NCBI GenBank assembly: GCA_934256595.1
Contig: CAKQOW010000012.1
Location: 1-47,047, forward strand
Reading direction: 5' to 3'
DNA: 47,047 nucleotides
DNA from: an uncultured Clostridia bacterium
GTDB taxonomy: Bacteria > Bacillota > Clostridia > Peptostreptococcales > Anaerovoracaceae
The notes beneath the pieces were generated by a model. That model saw only the letters and a program-made list of their open reading frames with translations. It was not told where the DNA came from and did not search any database. A program made the translations under genes and the position numbers. Numbering within the stretch: the first letter of the stretch is position 1; every line of letters starts with the position of its first letter. Below, one piece after another: positions 33,449 through 41,966 of the stretch.

Positions 33449-33495
33449 ACAGACACCTCCCTCCTGTTGACAGTATAGGGGGTGACAACAACTAT

Positions 33496-33504
33496 ATTGT
33501 AGCA
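33496..33504 (-). promoter_or_regulatory. Extended -10 promoter of the toxin mRNA
   Basis: On the minus strand TGC-TACAAT (33504-33496), an extended -10 with no good -35. The start site would be near 33489, giving a leader of about 40 bases. Confidence 0.6.
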
Positions 33505-33616
33505 TAAAATATAGGAAAAATAAACATAAGTTTGCGAAAACAAGTTTGAAAAATAAAATCCGGATTATCAGCATAGTGGAGAAAGATGGAGCTTGCACCG
33601 ATTGTAGATGCACAGC

Positions 33617-33645
33617 AAAAGAGCCGGCATAATGCCGGACTCTTT
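33617..33645 (-). terminator. argGH terminator
   Basis: On the minus strand, AAAGAGTCCGGCA pairs with TGCCGGCTCTTT around a TTA loop, with one T-C mismatch, and ends in TTTT. It lies 35 bases after the argH stop. Confidence 0.85.
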
Positions 33646-33679
33646 GCAAATAAGAAAGTCTAATGAAATGTGAGAGTGA

Positions 33680-35038
33680 CTAATTTATATCATCAAGCTG
33701 CTTCTTCACGCTTTCAAATGAAGTAGAGCCTGCTGACAGCTTAGCTTTAATACATGCGGCAGGATCTATGTTTTCATAGATATCCGCTTCAAATTTATCC
33801 GAGAATGTTTTCAGAGTTTCAAGTGACAGATCCTCTATTGCAGTGTTTTCGTTTATGCAGTAGAGTACCAGTCTGCCTATTATCTCGTGGCAGTCTCTGA
33901 AAGGTATTCCCTTTGAAACCAGATAGTCAGCCGCATCTGTAGCATTCATAAATCCGTTCTTTACAGCCGCTTTCATTTTGTCCTTGTTAAATGTGACGGT
34001 TGAAATCATTTCTGTAAATATGGATAACGATGCTTTTAATGTATCCGATGCATCAAATACCGGAGGCTTATCCTCCTGCATATCCTTGTTGTAGGCAAGC
34101 GGCAGGCTCTTCATAAGAGTAAAAAGCGTAACCATATCGCCGTATACTCTGCCGGTCTTACCTCTGATAAGCTCAGCCATATCAGGATTTTTCTTCTGCG
34201 GCATAATGCTGCTGCCGGTAGCAAAAGCATCGTCCATTTCAACAAAACCGAATTCTGTTGAATTCCACAGTATGAGCTCCTCGCAAAATCTTGAAAGATG
34301 CATCATTGAAATTGAGCATGCCGAAAGAAATTCCAGTGCAAAATCCCTGTCGCTGACAGCGTCAAGGCTGTTGGGGCAGATACCTGCAAAGCCCAGCTCC
34401 TGCGCAAGAAAATCTCTGTCTGTATTGTAGGTAGTGCCTGCCAGCGCGCCGCAGCCGAGAGGAAGCATGTCGGTTCTGCCAAGGCAGTCCGCAAAACGCT
34501 GCTCGTCTCTGTTAAACATATTGTAGTACGCCAGCATATAGTGGGCTAAAGTTACAGGCTGCGCCCTCTGCAGATGAGTGTAACCGGGCATTATTGTTTC
34601 CTGGTTTTTATCTGCAATCTCATACAGCGCCGACTTCAGATTTTTAAGGAGTGATTGTATTTCATTGATTTCTTCTTTGAGATACATTCTGAAATCGACA
34701 GCCACCTGGTCGTTCCTGCTTCTTGCAGTATGCAGCTTCTTGCCTACATCGCCTATTCTTTCGGTGAGGATACTCTCTATATTCATATGAATATCCTCCT
34801 GCTCGATAGTAAACTCTATTTTACCGGCCTCTATATCCGCCTTGATATCCTTGAGAGCGCTGATTATCTGATCAGCCTCGTCTTTTTCGATTATGCCCTG
34901 CTTTGCAAGCATAGCTGCGTGAGCGCAGCTGCCTGCAATATCCTGAGCGTACATTCTCTGATCAAAAGGGATAGAAGCGTTGAATTCATTAGCAGATGAA
35001 GTCGCTGTTTTTGTAAACCTTCCTTTCCAGAGCTTCAT
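33680..35038 (-). CDS. argH: Argininosuccinate lyase
   Basis: Splits argininosuccinate into arginine and fumarate, the last step of arginine synthesis. The 452-residue fumarase-superfamily enzyme begins MKLWKGRF, as ArgH proteins do, and carries the signature loop GSSIMPQKKNPDMAEL. I chose ATG 35038 over a more distant in-frame codon for this reason, and because a GGAGGT lies 10 bases upstream. The start lies inside the last 50 bases of argG, so the two genes overlap and translation is probably coupled. Confidence 0.97.
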   Translation of the reverse strand: MKLWKGRFTKTATSSANEFNASIPFDQRMYAQDIAGSCAHAAMLAKQGIIEKDEADQIISALKDIKADIEAGKIEFTIEQEDIHMNIESILTERIGDVGKKLHTARSRNDQVAVDFRMYLKEEINEIQSLLKNLKSALYEIADKNQETIMPGYTHLQRAQPVTLAHYMLAYYNMFNRDEQRFADCLGRTDMLPLGCGALAGTTYNTDRDFLAQELGFAGICPNSLDAVSDRDFALEFLSACSISMMHLSRFCEELILWNSTEFGFVEMDDAFATGSSIMPQKKNPDMAELIRGKTGRVYGDMVTLFTLMKSLPLAYNKDMQEDKPPVFDASDTLKASLSIFTEMISTVTFNKDKMKAAVKNGFMNATDAADYLVSKGIPFRDCHEIIGRLVLYCINENTAIEDLSLETLKTFSDKFEADIYENIDPAACIKAKLSAGSTSFESVKKQLDDIN

Positions 35039-36257
35039 TAGGCTTGTTACCTCCTTCTTTAATCTGTTTCTGTATTGCACGAATCTTCAGAGGCAGTGAG
35101 AACAGGTTGATGAAACCTTCTGCGTCGCTCTGGTTGTATACTTCGTCCTTGCTGAATGTAGCAAATTCTTCATTGTACAATGAGTTAGGTGACTGAGTTG
35201 CAGCAGGGATTGCAGAGCCCTTGTAGAGCTTCATCTTTACAATACCGTCAACGTCAGCTTCGATTGAATCAACGAAAGCTGAGATAGCAGCTCTTAATGG
35301 TGTGAACCATAAACCGTCATATACAAGCTGTGCAAATTTCTGTGAAACAATATTCTTGTACTGGATTGAATCTCTGTCAAGTATCAGCTTTTCGAGTGCG
35401 GCGTGAGCCTTGTAGAGAATTGTTCCGCCGGGAGTTTCATATACACCACGGGATTTCATACCTACAAGTCTGTTCTCAATTATATCTATAGTTCCTACGC
35501 CGTTTACGGAACCAAGCTCGTTTAATTTTGTAAGCAGCTGCACAGGTCCCATTTCCACTCCGTCAAGAGCTACAGGAACACCTGCCTTGAAAGTGATGTC
35601 AACATAGGTTGCCTTGTCGGGAGCCTTTTCGATAGGAACTGACTTAACGTGGATATCGTCAAGGTGTTCGTTCCAAGGGTTTTCAAGGTTTCCGCCCTCA
35701 TGGCTGATGTGCCATATGTTTTCATCTCTGCTGTATATCTTTTTAACTGTCTGTTCGATAGGAATGTTGTGAGCCTTAGCATATTCTATACATTCTTCCC
35801 TTGAGCTTAAATCCCACTCTCTCCAAGGAGCGATGATTTTGATTGACGGGTCTAATGCTTTGATAGTTGTTTCAAATCTTACCTGGTCGTTACCCTTGCC
35901 TGTGCAGCCGTGTACGATGTAGTATGCGCCTTCCTGATTTGCAATTTCAACAAGCTTCTTTGCCATAAGCGGTCTAGCCATTGATGTTCCCAGCAGGTAA
36001 TCGTTTTCGTAGATTGCACCGGCTTTCAGTGTAGGCCATATGTAGTCTGTTATGAACTCTTCCTGAATGTCAAGAACGTATGATTTGGAAGCGCCTGTTG
36101 CCAGAGCCTTCTGGTTGATTTTGTCGAAGTCATCGCTCTGTCCTGCATTGCAGCATACGCAGATTACGTCGAAATCGTAATTCTCTTTTAACCATGTAAC
36201 TATAATTGATGTGTCAAGTCCGCCTGAATAAGCGAGTACAACTTTTTCCTTTGCCAT
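34989..36257 (-). CDS. argG: Argininosuccinate synthase
   Basis: Condenses citrulline and aspartate with ATP to argininosuccinate. The 422-residue protein has the ATP-pyrophosphatase P-loop SGGLDTS (11-17) and further family blocks (GCTGKGNDQVRFE, PWREWDLSSREE, MKSRGVYETPGG). The ribosome binding site is modest (GGCAGAGAG). It is transcribed from its own promoter with ArgR-like boxes. No carbamoyl-phosphate or ornithine pathway genes are nearby, so citrulline may come from elsewhere in the genome or from outside. Confidence 0.97.
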   Translation of the reverse strand: MAKEKVVLAYSGGLDTSIIVTWLKENYDFDVICVCCNAGQSDDFDKINQKALATGASKSYVLDIQEEFITDYIWPTLKAGAIYENDYLLGTSMARPLMAKKLVEIANQEGAYYIVHGCTGKGNDQVRFETTIKALDPSIKIIAPWREWDLSSREECIEYAKAHNIPIEQTVKKIYSRDENIWHISHEGGNLENPWNEHLDDIHVKSVPIEKAPDKATYVDITFKAGVPVALDGVEMGPVQLLTKLNELGSVNGVGTIDIIENRLVGMKSRGVYETPGGTILYKAHAALEKLILDRDSIQYKNIVSQKFAQLVYDGLWFTPLRAAISAFVDSIEADVDGIVKMKLYKGSAIPAATQSPNSLYNEEFATFSKDEVYNQSDAEGFINLFSLPLKIRAIQKQIKEGGNKPNEALERKVYKNSDFIC

Positions 36258-36319
36258 TTTTCTCTCTGCCTTTCTTATTTTATATCGTAAATTTATTTAA
36301 CTTTGTTAACTTAATTATG

Positions 36320-36371
36320 ATTATACACCATCATAAATAATTATGCAAGAGAAAATGAATAAATATTTATA
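36320..36371 (-). promoter_or_regulatory. argG promoter with two ArgR-like boxes
   Basis: On the minus strand TTGCAT (36348-36343) and a perfect TATAAT (36325-36320) are 17 bases apart. ATGAATAAATATTTATA (36355-36371) matches the ARG box pattern. A second palindromic box, CATAAATAATTATG (36332-36345), overlaps the -35 and spacer. Binding of arginine-loaded ArgR would block the promoter. Confidence 0.7.
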
Positions 36372-36393
36372 AAAAAGTTAAAAAACTTAGTTT

Positions 36394-37305
36394 TTATGCA
36401 TAAAACCTGTGTTTATACAGCAAATTACGAATAAAAGGCTGCTGCGCGGGCTGCTTTGCGGGACGCAGATACGGCAGAGCTATTGCTGCCAGTATTAGTA
36501 TGCAGCCGATTATCCCCGTCAGGGTTACAGGTTCATTCAGGAATATAACGCCGAGGCTCCCTGCCACAAGAGGATTTAAGGCGCACATCAGGCCTGCGGT
36601 TTCCGCGGTAGTGCCCCTCTGGGCAACAGGCTGGAGCGTGAAGCTAAAGCCTGTGCATACCACTGCCAGAATAACTATCATAATCCACTCTGTGCTTCCC
36701 TGCGGCATATGAGGTGTTTCAAATATGAAAGCTGCGGCAAGTCCGAGAAATCCCATAGTGCCCACCTGAACTATTCCTATGAGCAGAGCGTCTCCTTTTT
36801 TTGAAAGCCTGTCGGTTGCAATTATCGCTATCGCATAGAGAACTGCGGCCAGCAGGCACAGAAGCTCTCCGAAAGTCAGAGCAAATGCGCCGGTTTTAAG
36901 TGTCAGAAGTCCGACCCCGACAAGAGCCGCAACGGCTGAAACCATAGCGAAAGGTTTCGGAAGTCTCCTGCACAGCACAGCCTCAAACAGCGGAACGAAT
37001 ACTATCGCTGTGTTTTCGAGAAAAGAGGTTGTAGACGAGTCTGTGAATTTCAGTCCGAACAGCTCGGCGCACATAACCGCAAAGAATATGCTGCCGAGTA
37101 TAACTCCGTTCACAAGCGATGTCTTATCTATATTAATAACCCTTTTGAAAAACAGTACAAACAGGAATACAAAGGCCAGGATAAATCTGACCGCCATCAG
37201 ATTGAGTGGGTCTAAATCCTCCATTACTATTTTTGAAAAAAGATAGGCTGTGCTTCTTGCGATTATCACCGCTGCAAGCAGCAGCTCCGCAGTTTTCCTG
37301 CTCAT
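36394..37305 (-). CDS. EamA/DMT-family transporter
   Basis: A 303-residue membrane protein of the drug/metabolite transporter superfamily. It has about ten helices in two EamA repeats (about 8-135 and 147-288). The second repeat has the usual late pattern CALNPLVAGSLGVIFLNEPVTLTGIIGCILILAA. I place the start at 37305, behind AAGGAG, rather than at an upstream ATG. Many members export amino acids or metabolites; the substrate here is unknown. It is divergent from a LysR gene, its probable regulator. Confidence 0.9.
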   Translation of the reverse strand: MSRKTAELLLAAVIIARSTAYLFSKIVMEDLDPLNLMAVRFILAFVFLFVLFFKRVINIDKTSLVNGVILGSIFFAVMCAELFGLKFTDSSTTSFLENTAIVFVPLFEAVLCRRLPKPFAMVSAVAALVGVGLLTLKTGAFALTFGELLCLLAAVLYAIAIIATDRLSKKGDALLIGIVQVGTMGFLGLAAAFIFETPHMPQGSTEWIMIVILAVVCTGFSFTLQPVAQRGTTAETAGLMCALNPLVAGSLGVIFLNEPVTLTGIIGCILILAAIALPYLRPAKQPAQQPFIRNLLYKHRFYA

Positions 37306-37327
37306 ATATATCAGCTCCTTTGTTTTG

Positions 37328-37356
37328 TTGACAAAATTATACTGCCGCCATATAAT
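37328..37356. promoter_or_regulatory. Divergent promoters and operator between EamA and LysR genes
   Basis: On plus, TTGACA (37328-37333), a 17-base spacer and TATAAT (37351-37356) match the consensus fully. On minus, TATAAT (37341-37336) with TTTACT 18 bases before it serves the transporter. The two -10 boxes form an inverted repeat, ATTATA-(9)-TATAAT (37336-37356), with a T-N11-A core typical of LysR operators. One bound protein could therefore control both directions. Confidence 0.7.
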
Positions 37357-37403
37357 TTGAGTAAAGCGAGAATAAATCAAATAATTGTTGAGGAAATGTC
37401 AAA

Positions 37404-38276
37404 ATGGATACAGAAAAATGCAAGGCCCTTATAACTACAATTGAAGAGGGAAGCCTGTCTGCGGCTGCGGACAGACTGGGTTATACCCCCTCCGGGATAA
37501 GCAGAATGATGGCAGCTCTTGAAGACGAAACAGGCTTCAGGCTTCTTGCCAGAAGCAGAAACGGCGTTGTGCCTACGACTGAATGTGAAAAAATGATGCC
37601 GGTTTTCAGAGAGCTCATATACTGGGGAGAGCAGTATTATCAGTATGCGGCGGAGCTTCGCGGAGTGGAGAGGGGTACTGTTACTGTGGGAACTTCCTAC
37701 AGTTCATATTACAAATGGCTCTCAGAGCTGGTGGCCAAATTCTGCAGCAGATATCCGGGTATAGAGGTAAAGACTCTGCAGGCAAACAGTACCAATCTTT
37801 ATCTTGCAATGGAGGAGCACCGCGCGGATCTTTGCATAGTAAGCAGGAGAGAGCGGGAGTTTGAATGGATACCAATCAAAGAGGACCCTATGGTGGTGTG
37901 GGTGCCGGAGGGACACCCTGCCGCAGAAGCAGGCTGTTACAGAGACAAGGAACTTGAAACCGAGGACTATATAGAAACATTTCCCGAAGAGGAAACCGAC
38001 AATGCCAGACTTCTTGCGGACAGAAAAATAAAGCCTGCTGTCAAATTCAGCACGACGGATAATTACGCTACATATTGTATGGTCGAAAGCGGACTTGGCG
38101 TGGCTCTTATGAACGACATAGCCATGGGAAGCTGGCAGGGCAGGGTAAAAGCGGTGCCGGTGGAGCCTCCGGAGCTTGTGAGCATAGGATTTATCTACCA
38201 GAGCGATGAGAACCTTTCACCGGCGGCAAGGCGCTTTATAGATTTTGCTCTGGAATATTCCTCTGAAATGAAATAA
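37404..38276 (+). CDS. LysR-family transcription regulator
   Basis: A 290-residue regulator: N-terminal winged helix-turn-helix (about 1-62, GSLSAAADRLGYTPSGISRMMAALE), then a periplasmic-binding-like effector domain (about 88-288). It is divergent from the EamA transporter and shares overlapping promoters with it, so it most likely controls the transporter and itself. The effector is unknown. Confidence 0.93.
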   Translation: MDTEKCKALITTIEEGSLSAAADRLGYTPSGISRMMAALEDETGFRLLARSRNGVVPTTECEKMMPVFRELIYWGEQYYQYAAELRGVERGTVTVGTSYSSYYKWLSELVAKFCSRYPGIEVKTLQANSTNLYLAMEEHRADLCIVSRREREFEWIPIKEDPMVVWVPEGHPAAEAGCYRDKELETEDYIETFPEEETDNARLLADRKIKPAVKFSTTDNYATYCMVESGLGVALMNDIAMGSWQGRVKAVPVEPPELVSIGFIYQSDENLSPAARRFIDFALEYSSEMK

Positions 38277-38281
38277 CGGTA

Positions 38282-38311
38282 TTGAATTATATCCTGAATA
38301 ACAAGTATAAT
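38282..38311 (+). promoter_or_regulatory. Promoter of the cytidylate-kinase-like gene
   Basis: TTGAAT (38282-38287), an 18-base spacer and a perfect TATAAT (38306-38311). Transcription would begin near 38318, which excludes the ATG at 38314 and supports the start at 38341. Confidence 0.65.
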
Positions 38312-38340
38312 ATATGTATGAGAGGCAGGAGGTGGCTAAG

Positions 38341-38958
38341 ATGAAAAAACAGGTAGTTACAATAAGCAGAGAATACGGCAGCGGCGGCAGAGAAATAGGC
38401 AGACTGCTGGCTGAGAGTATGGGAGTTCCTTTTTACGACAGAGAAAAAATAGATGAGCTGACTTCGGGCAAGGGTTATTCTAAAGAAGTGCTTGACAAGG
38501 CGGAGATGAAAGCCAAAAACAGCTTTTTATATAATCTTACGACTGCGCTTGGAGGCAGCGGTATAGAGGGAAGCGGCATAGACGGTCTTTCATTAAATGA
38601 AAAGGTTTTTCTTGCCCAGTTTGAAACAATCAAAAAACTGGCTTCCGAGGGTCCATGCGTAATCGTGGGCAGATGCGCAGACTATGTGCTCAGAGATATT
38701 CCGGAGGCTACCAACATATTCATATACGCAGAGCCGGAGGACCGCATCGAAAGAGCGATTAACGAATACGGAGTTTCACCGGACGAGGCTAAGGGCTGGG
38801 TTGCAATCTGCGACAAGGCCAGAGCCAACTACTATAATCATCATACCGGCAGAAGATGGGGTGAGGCCGTAAACTATCATATGTCAATTGACTCAGGCTA
38901 TATCTCAAAGGAAAATATAGTCAAATTAATTGAAGAATATATGGAATTAAGAAAGTAA
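38341..38958 (+). CDS. Cytidylate-kinase-like P-loop protein
   Basis: A 205-residue member of the cytidylate kinase-like family. It begins KKQVVTISREYGSGGREIGRLLAE, where the GSGGREIG loop takes the place of a classical P-loop, followed by VPFYDREKIDEL and the core strand PCVIVGRCADYVL. These proteins resemble Cmk but their substrates are mostly unproven. A GGAGGTG site lies 6 bases before the ATG. It stands between the LysR gene and metG. Confidence 0.85.
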   Translation: MKKQVVTISREYGSGGREIGRLLAESMGVPFYDREKIDELTSGKGYSKEVLDKAEMKAKNSFLYNLTTALGGSGIEGSGIDGLSLNEKVFLAQFETIKKLASEGPCVIVGRCADYVLRDIPEATNIFIYAEPEDRIERAINEYGVSPDEAKGWVAICDKARANYYNHHTGRRWGEAVNYHMSIDSGYISKENIVKLIEEYMELRK

Positions 38959-39052
38959 TTGTGATAACATATAAATTGGTCCGGTCGTCATCAGGCCGGC
39001 AATATATTTGCCGCTTCTCATTCGAGGCGGAGATGAAAGGAAAGATAAAACT

Positions 39053-40993
39053 ATGACAGACAAAAAAGGTACCTATTATATAACGACACCTATTTATTAT
39101 CCAAGCTCAAACCTGCATATAGGGCATACCTACTGTACGGTAATGGCAGATGCAATGGCCAGATTTAAGAGAATGACAGGCTATGATGTAATGTTCCTGA
39201 CAGGTACGGACGAGCACGGTCAGAAGATAATGAATATCGCACAGGAAAAGGGCGTAACCCCACAGGAGTATGTTGACGGAGTTGTTGCCGGCATCAAGGA
39301 CCTGTGGAAGACTATGGAGATTTCCAACGATGATTTCATAAGAACAACTGAGCCAAGACATATCAAAAGAGTTCAGGAGATATTTATGAGATTATACGAA
39401 AAGGGCGACATATACAAGAGCGAATATGAGGGCCTGTACTGTACTCCTTGCGAGTCTTTCTGGACAGAGAGCCAGCTTGTGGACGGTAAATGCCCTGACT
39501 GCGGCAGACCTGTACAGCCTGCCAAGGAGGAAGCGTACTTCTTCAGACTTTCAAAATATGCAGACAAGCTGCTGGCTCTTTATGAGGAGCACCCTGAATT
39601 TCTGCAGCCGGAGGCCAGAAAAAACGAAATGGTTGCCTTTATAAATCAGGGACTTGAGGATCTGTGCATCTCCAGATCTACTTTTGACTGGGGAATTCCG
39701 GTACCTATTGATACAAAGCATGTAATATATGTATGGCTTGACGCTCTTACAAACTATATCACAGCGCTGGGCTGGCCTGATGAGCCGGAGAAATACGACA
39801 AGTACTGGCCTGCGGACGTACACCTTGTAGGTAAGGAAATCGTAAGATTTCACTCAATTATATGGCCTGCAATGCTGATGAGCGCAGAGCTGCCGCTTCC
39901 AAAGCAGGTAAGAGGTCACGGCTGGCTGCTTCTGGGCGGAGAAAAAGTAAGCAAATCCAAGGCTGCCAAGGGCGCCGATGTGGTTGACCCTGTAGTCCTT
40001 ATAGACAGATACGGTATTGATGCTCTTAAATACTTCCTGCTTCGTGAATACACTTTCGGACAGGACGGCATATTCACCAATGAAGTAATGCTCAAGAGAA
40101 TGAACTATGACCTTGCAAACGATCTGGGCAATCTGGTTTCAAGAACAGTTTCAATGATTGAAAAATACAACGGCGGTTTTGTACCTGAGGCTAAGGGCGA
40201 GGAAGCTGTTGATGCAGATCTCAAAGCCATTGCGACAGGCGCTGCTGCAAAGGTTGAGGAGCAGATGGACAAATTCGCTTTCAATATGGCTCTTGAGGAA
40301 ATCTGGGTTGTAGTAAGAAGAGCTAACAAATATATAGATGAAACTACACCTTGGATACTGGCTAAGGACGAGGCATTAAAGGACAGACTGGACACAGTTA
40401 TGCACAACCTCGCAGAAACCATCAGAATTATATCAGTCCTCATTTATCCGTTTATGCACACTACATCAGACAAGATCAGAAAGCAGATGGGTCTTTGGTA
40501 TGCAGAGCCTGTATGGGATGACGCTCTTGTATTCGATATGATGAATGGTGAGCAGGTCAAGAAGGGCGAGGCTATATTCCCTAGACTTGACATCGAAAAA
40601 GAACTTGAGGAGCTGGCAGCTCTCAGTGCACCAAAGGAAGAAAACATACCTTTAGAACTAAAGGATGAAATCGTATATGATGATTTTGACAAGCTTGACC
40701 TCAGAGTAGGTACAATTCTTGAGGCTGAGAAGCACCCTAAGGCAGACAAGCTGCTGGTGTTCCAGGTACAGTTGGGAACAGAAAAAAGACAGATTATATC
40801 CGGCGTTGCAAACTACTTCAAGCCTGAGGAATGTGTCGGCAAGAAAGTTGTAGTTGTTGCAAACCTTGCGCCTCGTAAATTAAGAGGCCTTGAGTCAAAG
40901 GGTATGATTTTGTTCGCAGACGATGTGGCAGACGGCAAGGAAACCCTGCAGTTTGTTACAACTCTTGCAAATGACGGTAACCCGGTAACATAG
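39053..40993 (+). CDS. metG: Methionyl-tRNA synthetase
   Basis: Charges both initiator and elongator tRNA-Met. The 646-residue enzyme has HIGH (22-25), a zinc knuckle (C130, C133, C147, C150), KVSKS (298-302), an anticodon-binding helical domain (about 370-510), and the C-terminal tRNA-binding (EMAP-II-like) domain (about 545-646; DFDKLDLRVGTILEAEKHPKADKL). I chose ATG 39053, behind GAAAGGAAAG. The 94-base leader has two short GC-rich inverted repeats but no T-box. Confidence 0.97.
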   Translation: MTDKKGTYYITTPIYYPSSNLHIGHTYCTVMADAMARFKRMTGYDVMFLTGTDEHGQKIMNIAQEKGVTPQEYVDGVVAGIKDLWKTMEISNDDFIRTTEPRHIKRVQEIFMRLYEKGDIYKSEYEGLYCTPCESFWTESQLVDGKCPDCGRPVQPAKEEAYFFRLSKYADKLLALYEEHPEFLQPEARKNEMVAFINQGLEDLCISRSTFDWGIPVPIDTKHVIYVWLDALTNYITALGWPDEPEKYDKYWPADVHLVGKEIVRFHSIIWPAMLMSAELPLPKQVRGHGWLLLGGEKVSKSKAAKGADVVDPVVLIDRYGIDALKYFLLREYTFGQDGIFTNEVMLKRMNYDLANDLGNLVSRTVSMIEKYNGGFVPEAKGEEAVDADLKAIATGAAAKVEEQMDKFAFNMALEEIWVVVRRANKYIDETTPWILAKDEALKDRLDTVMHNLAETIRIISVLIYPFMHTTSDKIRKQMGLWYAEPVWDDALVFDMMNGEQVKKGEAIFPRLDIEKELEELAALSAPKEENIPLELKDEIVYDDFDKLDLRVGTILEAEKHPKADKLLVFQVQLGTEKRQIISGVANYFKPEECVGKKVVVVANLAPRKLRGLESKGMILFADDVADGKETLQFVTTLANDGNPVT

Positions 40994-41010
40994 AAATTAC
41001 AGACATTTAA

Positions 41011-41040
41011 AAGGTGCGGTCCTGCCGCACCTTGATTTTT
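41011..41040 (+). terminator. metG terminator
   Basis: Stem AAGGTGCGG / CCGCACCTT with a 5-base loop, then GATTTTT. Confidence 0.9.
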
Positions 41041-41052
41041 ACGGAGGAATAA

Positions 41053-41883
41053 ATGCTATTTGATGCACACACACATATAAATGAAAGAAGTCTCGGTGAC
41101 AGGGAGAGAGCGGACTTTATAAAATCAGTTGAAGAAGCAGGTATGGACGGAGTTGTTGACGTGGGCTATGACCTTGAAAGCTCAGCTCTTGCGGCAAAGC
41201 ATGCAGAGATGTATGACTGGTGCTATGCTGCCGCAGGCTGCCACCCTCACGACGCAGACAGCTTCGATGAGATACAGCTTGAAATGATAAGAGGGCTTGC
41301 CCTCAAAAAAAAGGTGGTTGCCATAGGAGAAATCGGGCTGGATTTTTACAGAAACCTTTCAGACCCCGAAGTGCAGGAATACTGGTTCAGAAGACAGATA
41401 CAGCTCGCCAATGAGCTTAAAATGCCTATAGTTATTCACGAAAGAGATGCGGTGCAGGCGGTTATGGATATTCTCAAGGAGGAGGGGGCTTTTAGAGATG
41501 AGAGAAAAGGCTGGTTCCCCATGAGAAAAGGACCCGGCGGAGAGCTGACTTCCGATGCCAGAGTTATGATACACTGCTTTTCTGCCAGCAAAGAGGTGGC
41601 AATGCAGTATGTGGCGCTGGGGGCTACAATATCGGTGGCAGGTCCTGTGACCTACAAAAACAACCGTAGGACCGTTGAGGCGGTAGAGGCTGTCCCTATT
41701 GAGTATCTGACAGTTGAAACAGATGCGCCTTATCTTACACCGGAGCCGCTCAGAGGCAGAAGAAATGTGCCTGCCAATGTCAGATACACAGCACAGAAAG
41801 TAGCGGATATCAAGGGTATAAGTCTTGAAGAAGTGGCGAAGATTACAAGCCGTAATGCGAAGGTGTTCTTTGGGATTGAGTGA
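41053..41883 (+). CDS. tatD: TatD family metal-dependent hydrolase
   Basis: Predicted 3'-5' exonuclease or deoxyribonuclease of the TatD family, commonly encoded just after metG. The 276-residue TIM barrel has the metal pair H6/H8 (FDAHTHI), Glu93 (IGEIGLDFYR), His ligands in PIVIHERDA and MIHCFSASK, and the final Asp in TVETDAPYLTP. An insert at about 140-170 (rich in charged residues and Gly) separates two barrel strands. GGAGG precedes the ATG. Confidence 0.94.
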   Translation: MLFDAHTHINERSLGDRERADFIKSVEEAGMDGVVDVGYDLESSALAAKHAEMYDWCYAAAGCHPHDADSFDEIQLEMIRGLALKKKVVAIGEIGLDFYRNLSDPEVQEYWFRRQIQLANELKMPIVIHERDAVQAVMDILKEEGAFRDERKGWFPMRKGPGGELTSDARVMIHCFSASKEVAMQYVALGATISVAGPVTYKNNRRTVEAVEAVPIEYLTVETDAPYLTPEPLRGRRNVPANVRYTAQKVADIKGISLEEVAKITSRNAKVFFGIE

Positions 41884-41966
41884 GGATAATACTATTAAAA
41901 TTTTTGGAAAAGAGTATTTAATGATATTTATATATGAACATTGTGGAAATTGAAAAGGTGAATATA

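Larger units (their letters stand above)
33277..33456. repeat. Direct repeat pair linking antitoxin RNA and toxin start
   Basis: GGATATTAG-(3)-CCATAC at 33277-33294 and GGATATTAG-(5)-CCATAC at 33431-33450, followed by GGATAC and AGACAC respectively. The same-strand repeat makes the plus-strand RNA complementary to the minus-strand toxin mRNA around its start codon. Confidence 0.9.

Noticed and set aside
33449..33649. N-terminal extension of the toxin frame to 94 residues
   Set aside because: The extension has no ribosome binding site and runs through the toxin promoter; the 27-residue form has a very strong site and the toxin-like sequence.
38959..39052. A T-box or other switch before metG
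   Set aside because: Short GC-rich inverted repeats are present but no specifier, T-box sequence or terminator.
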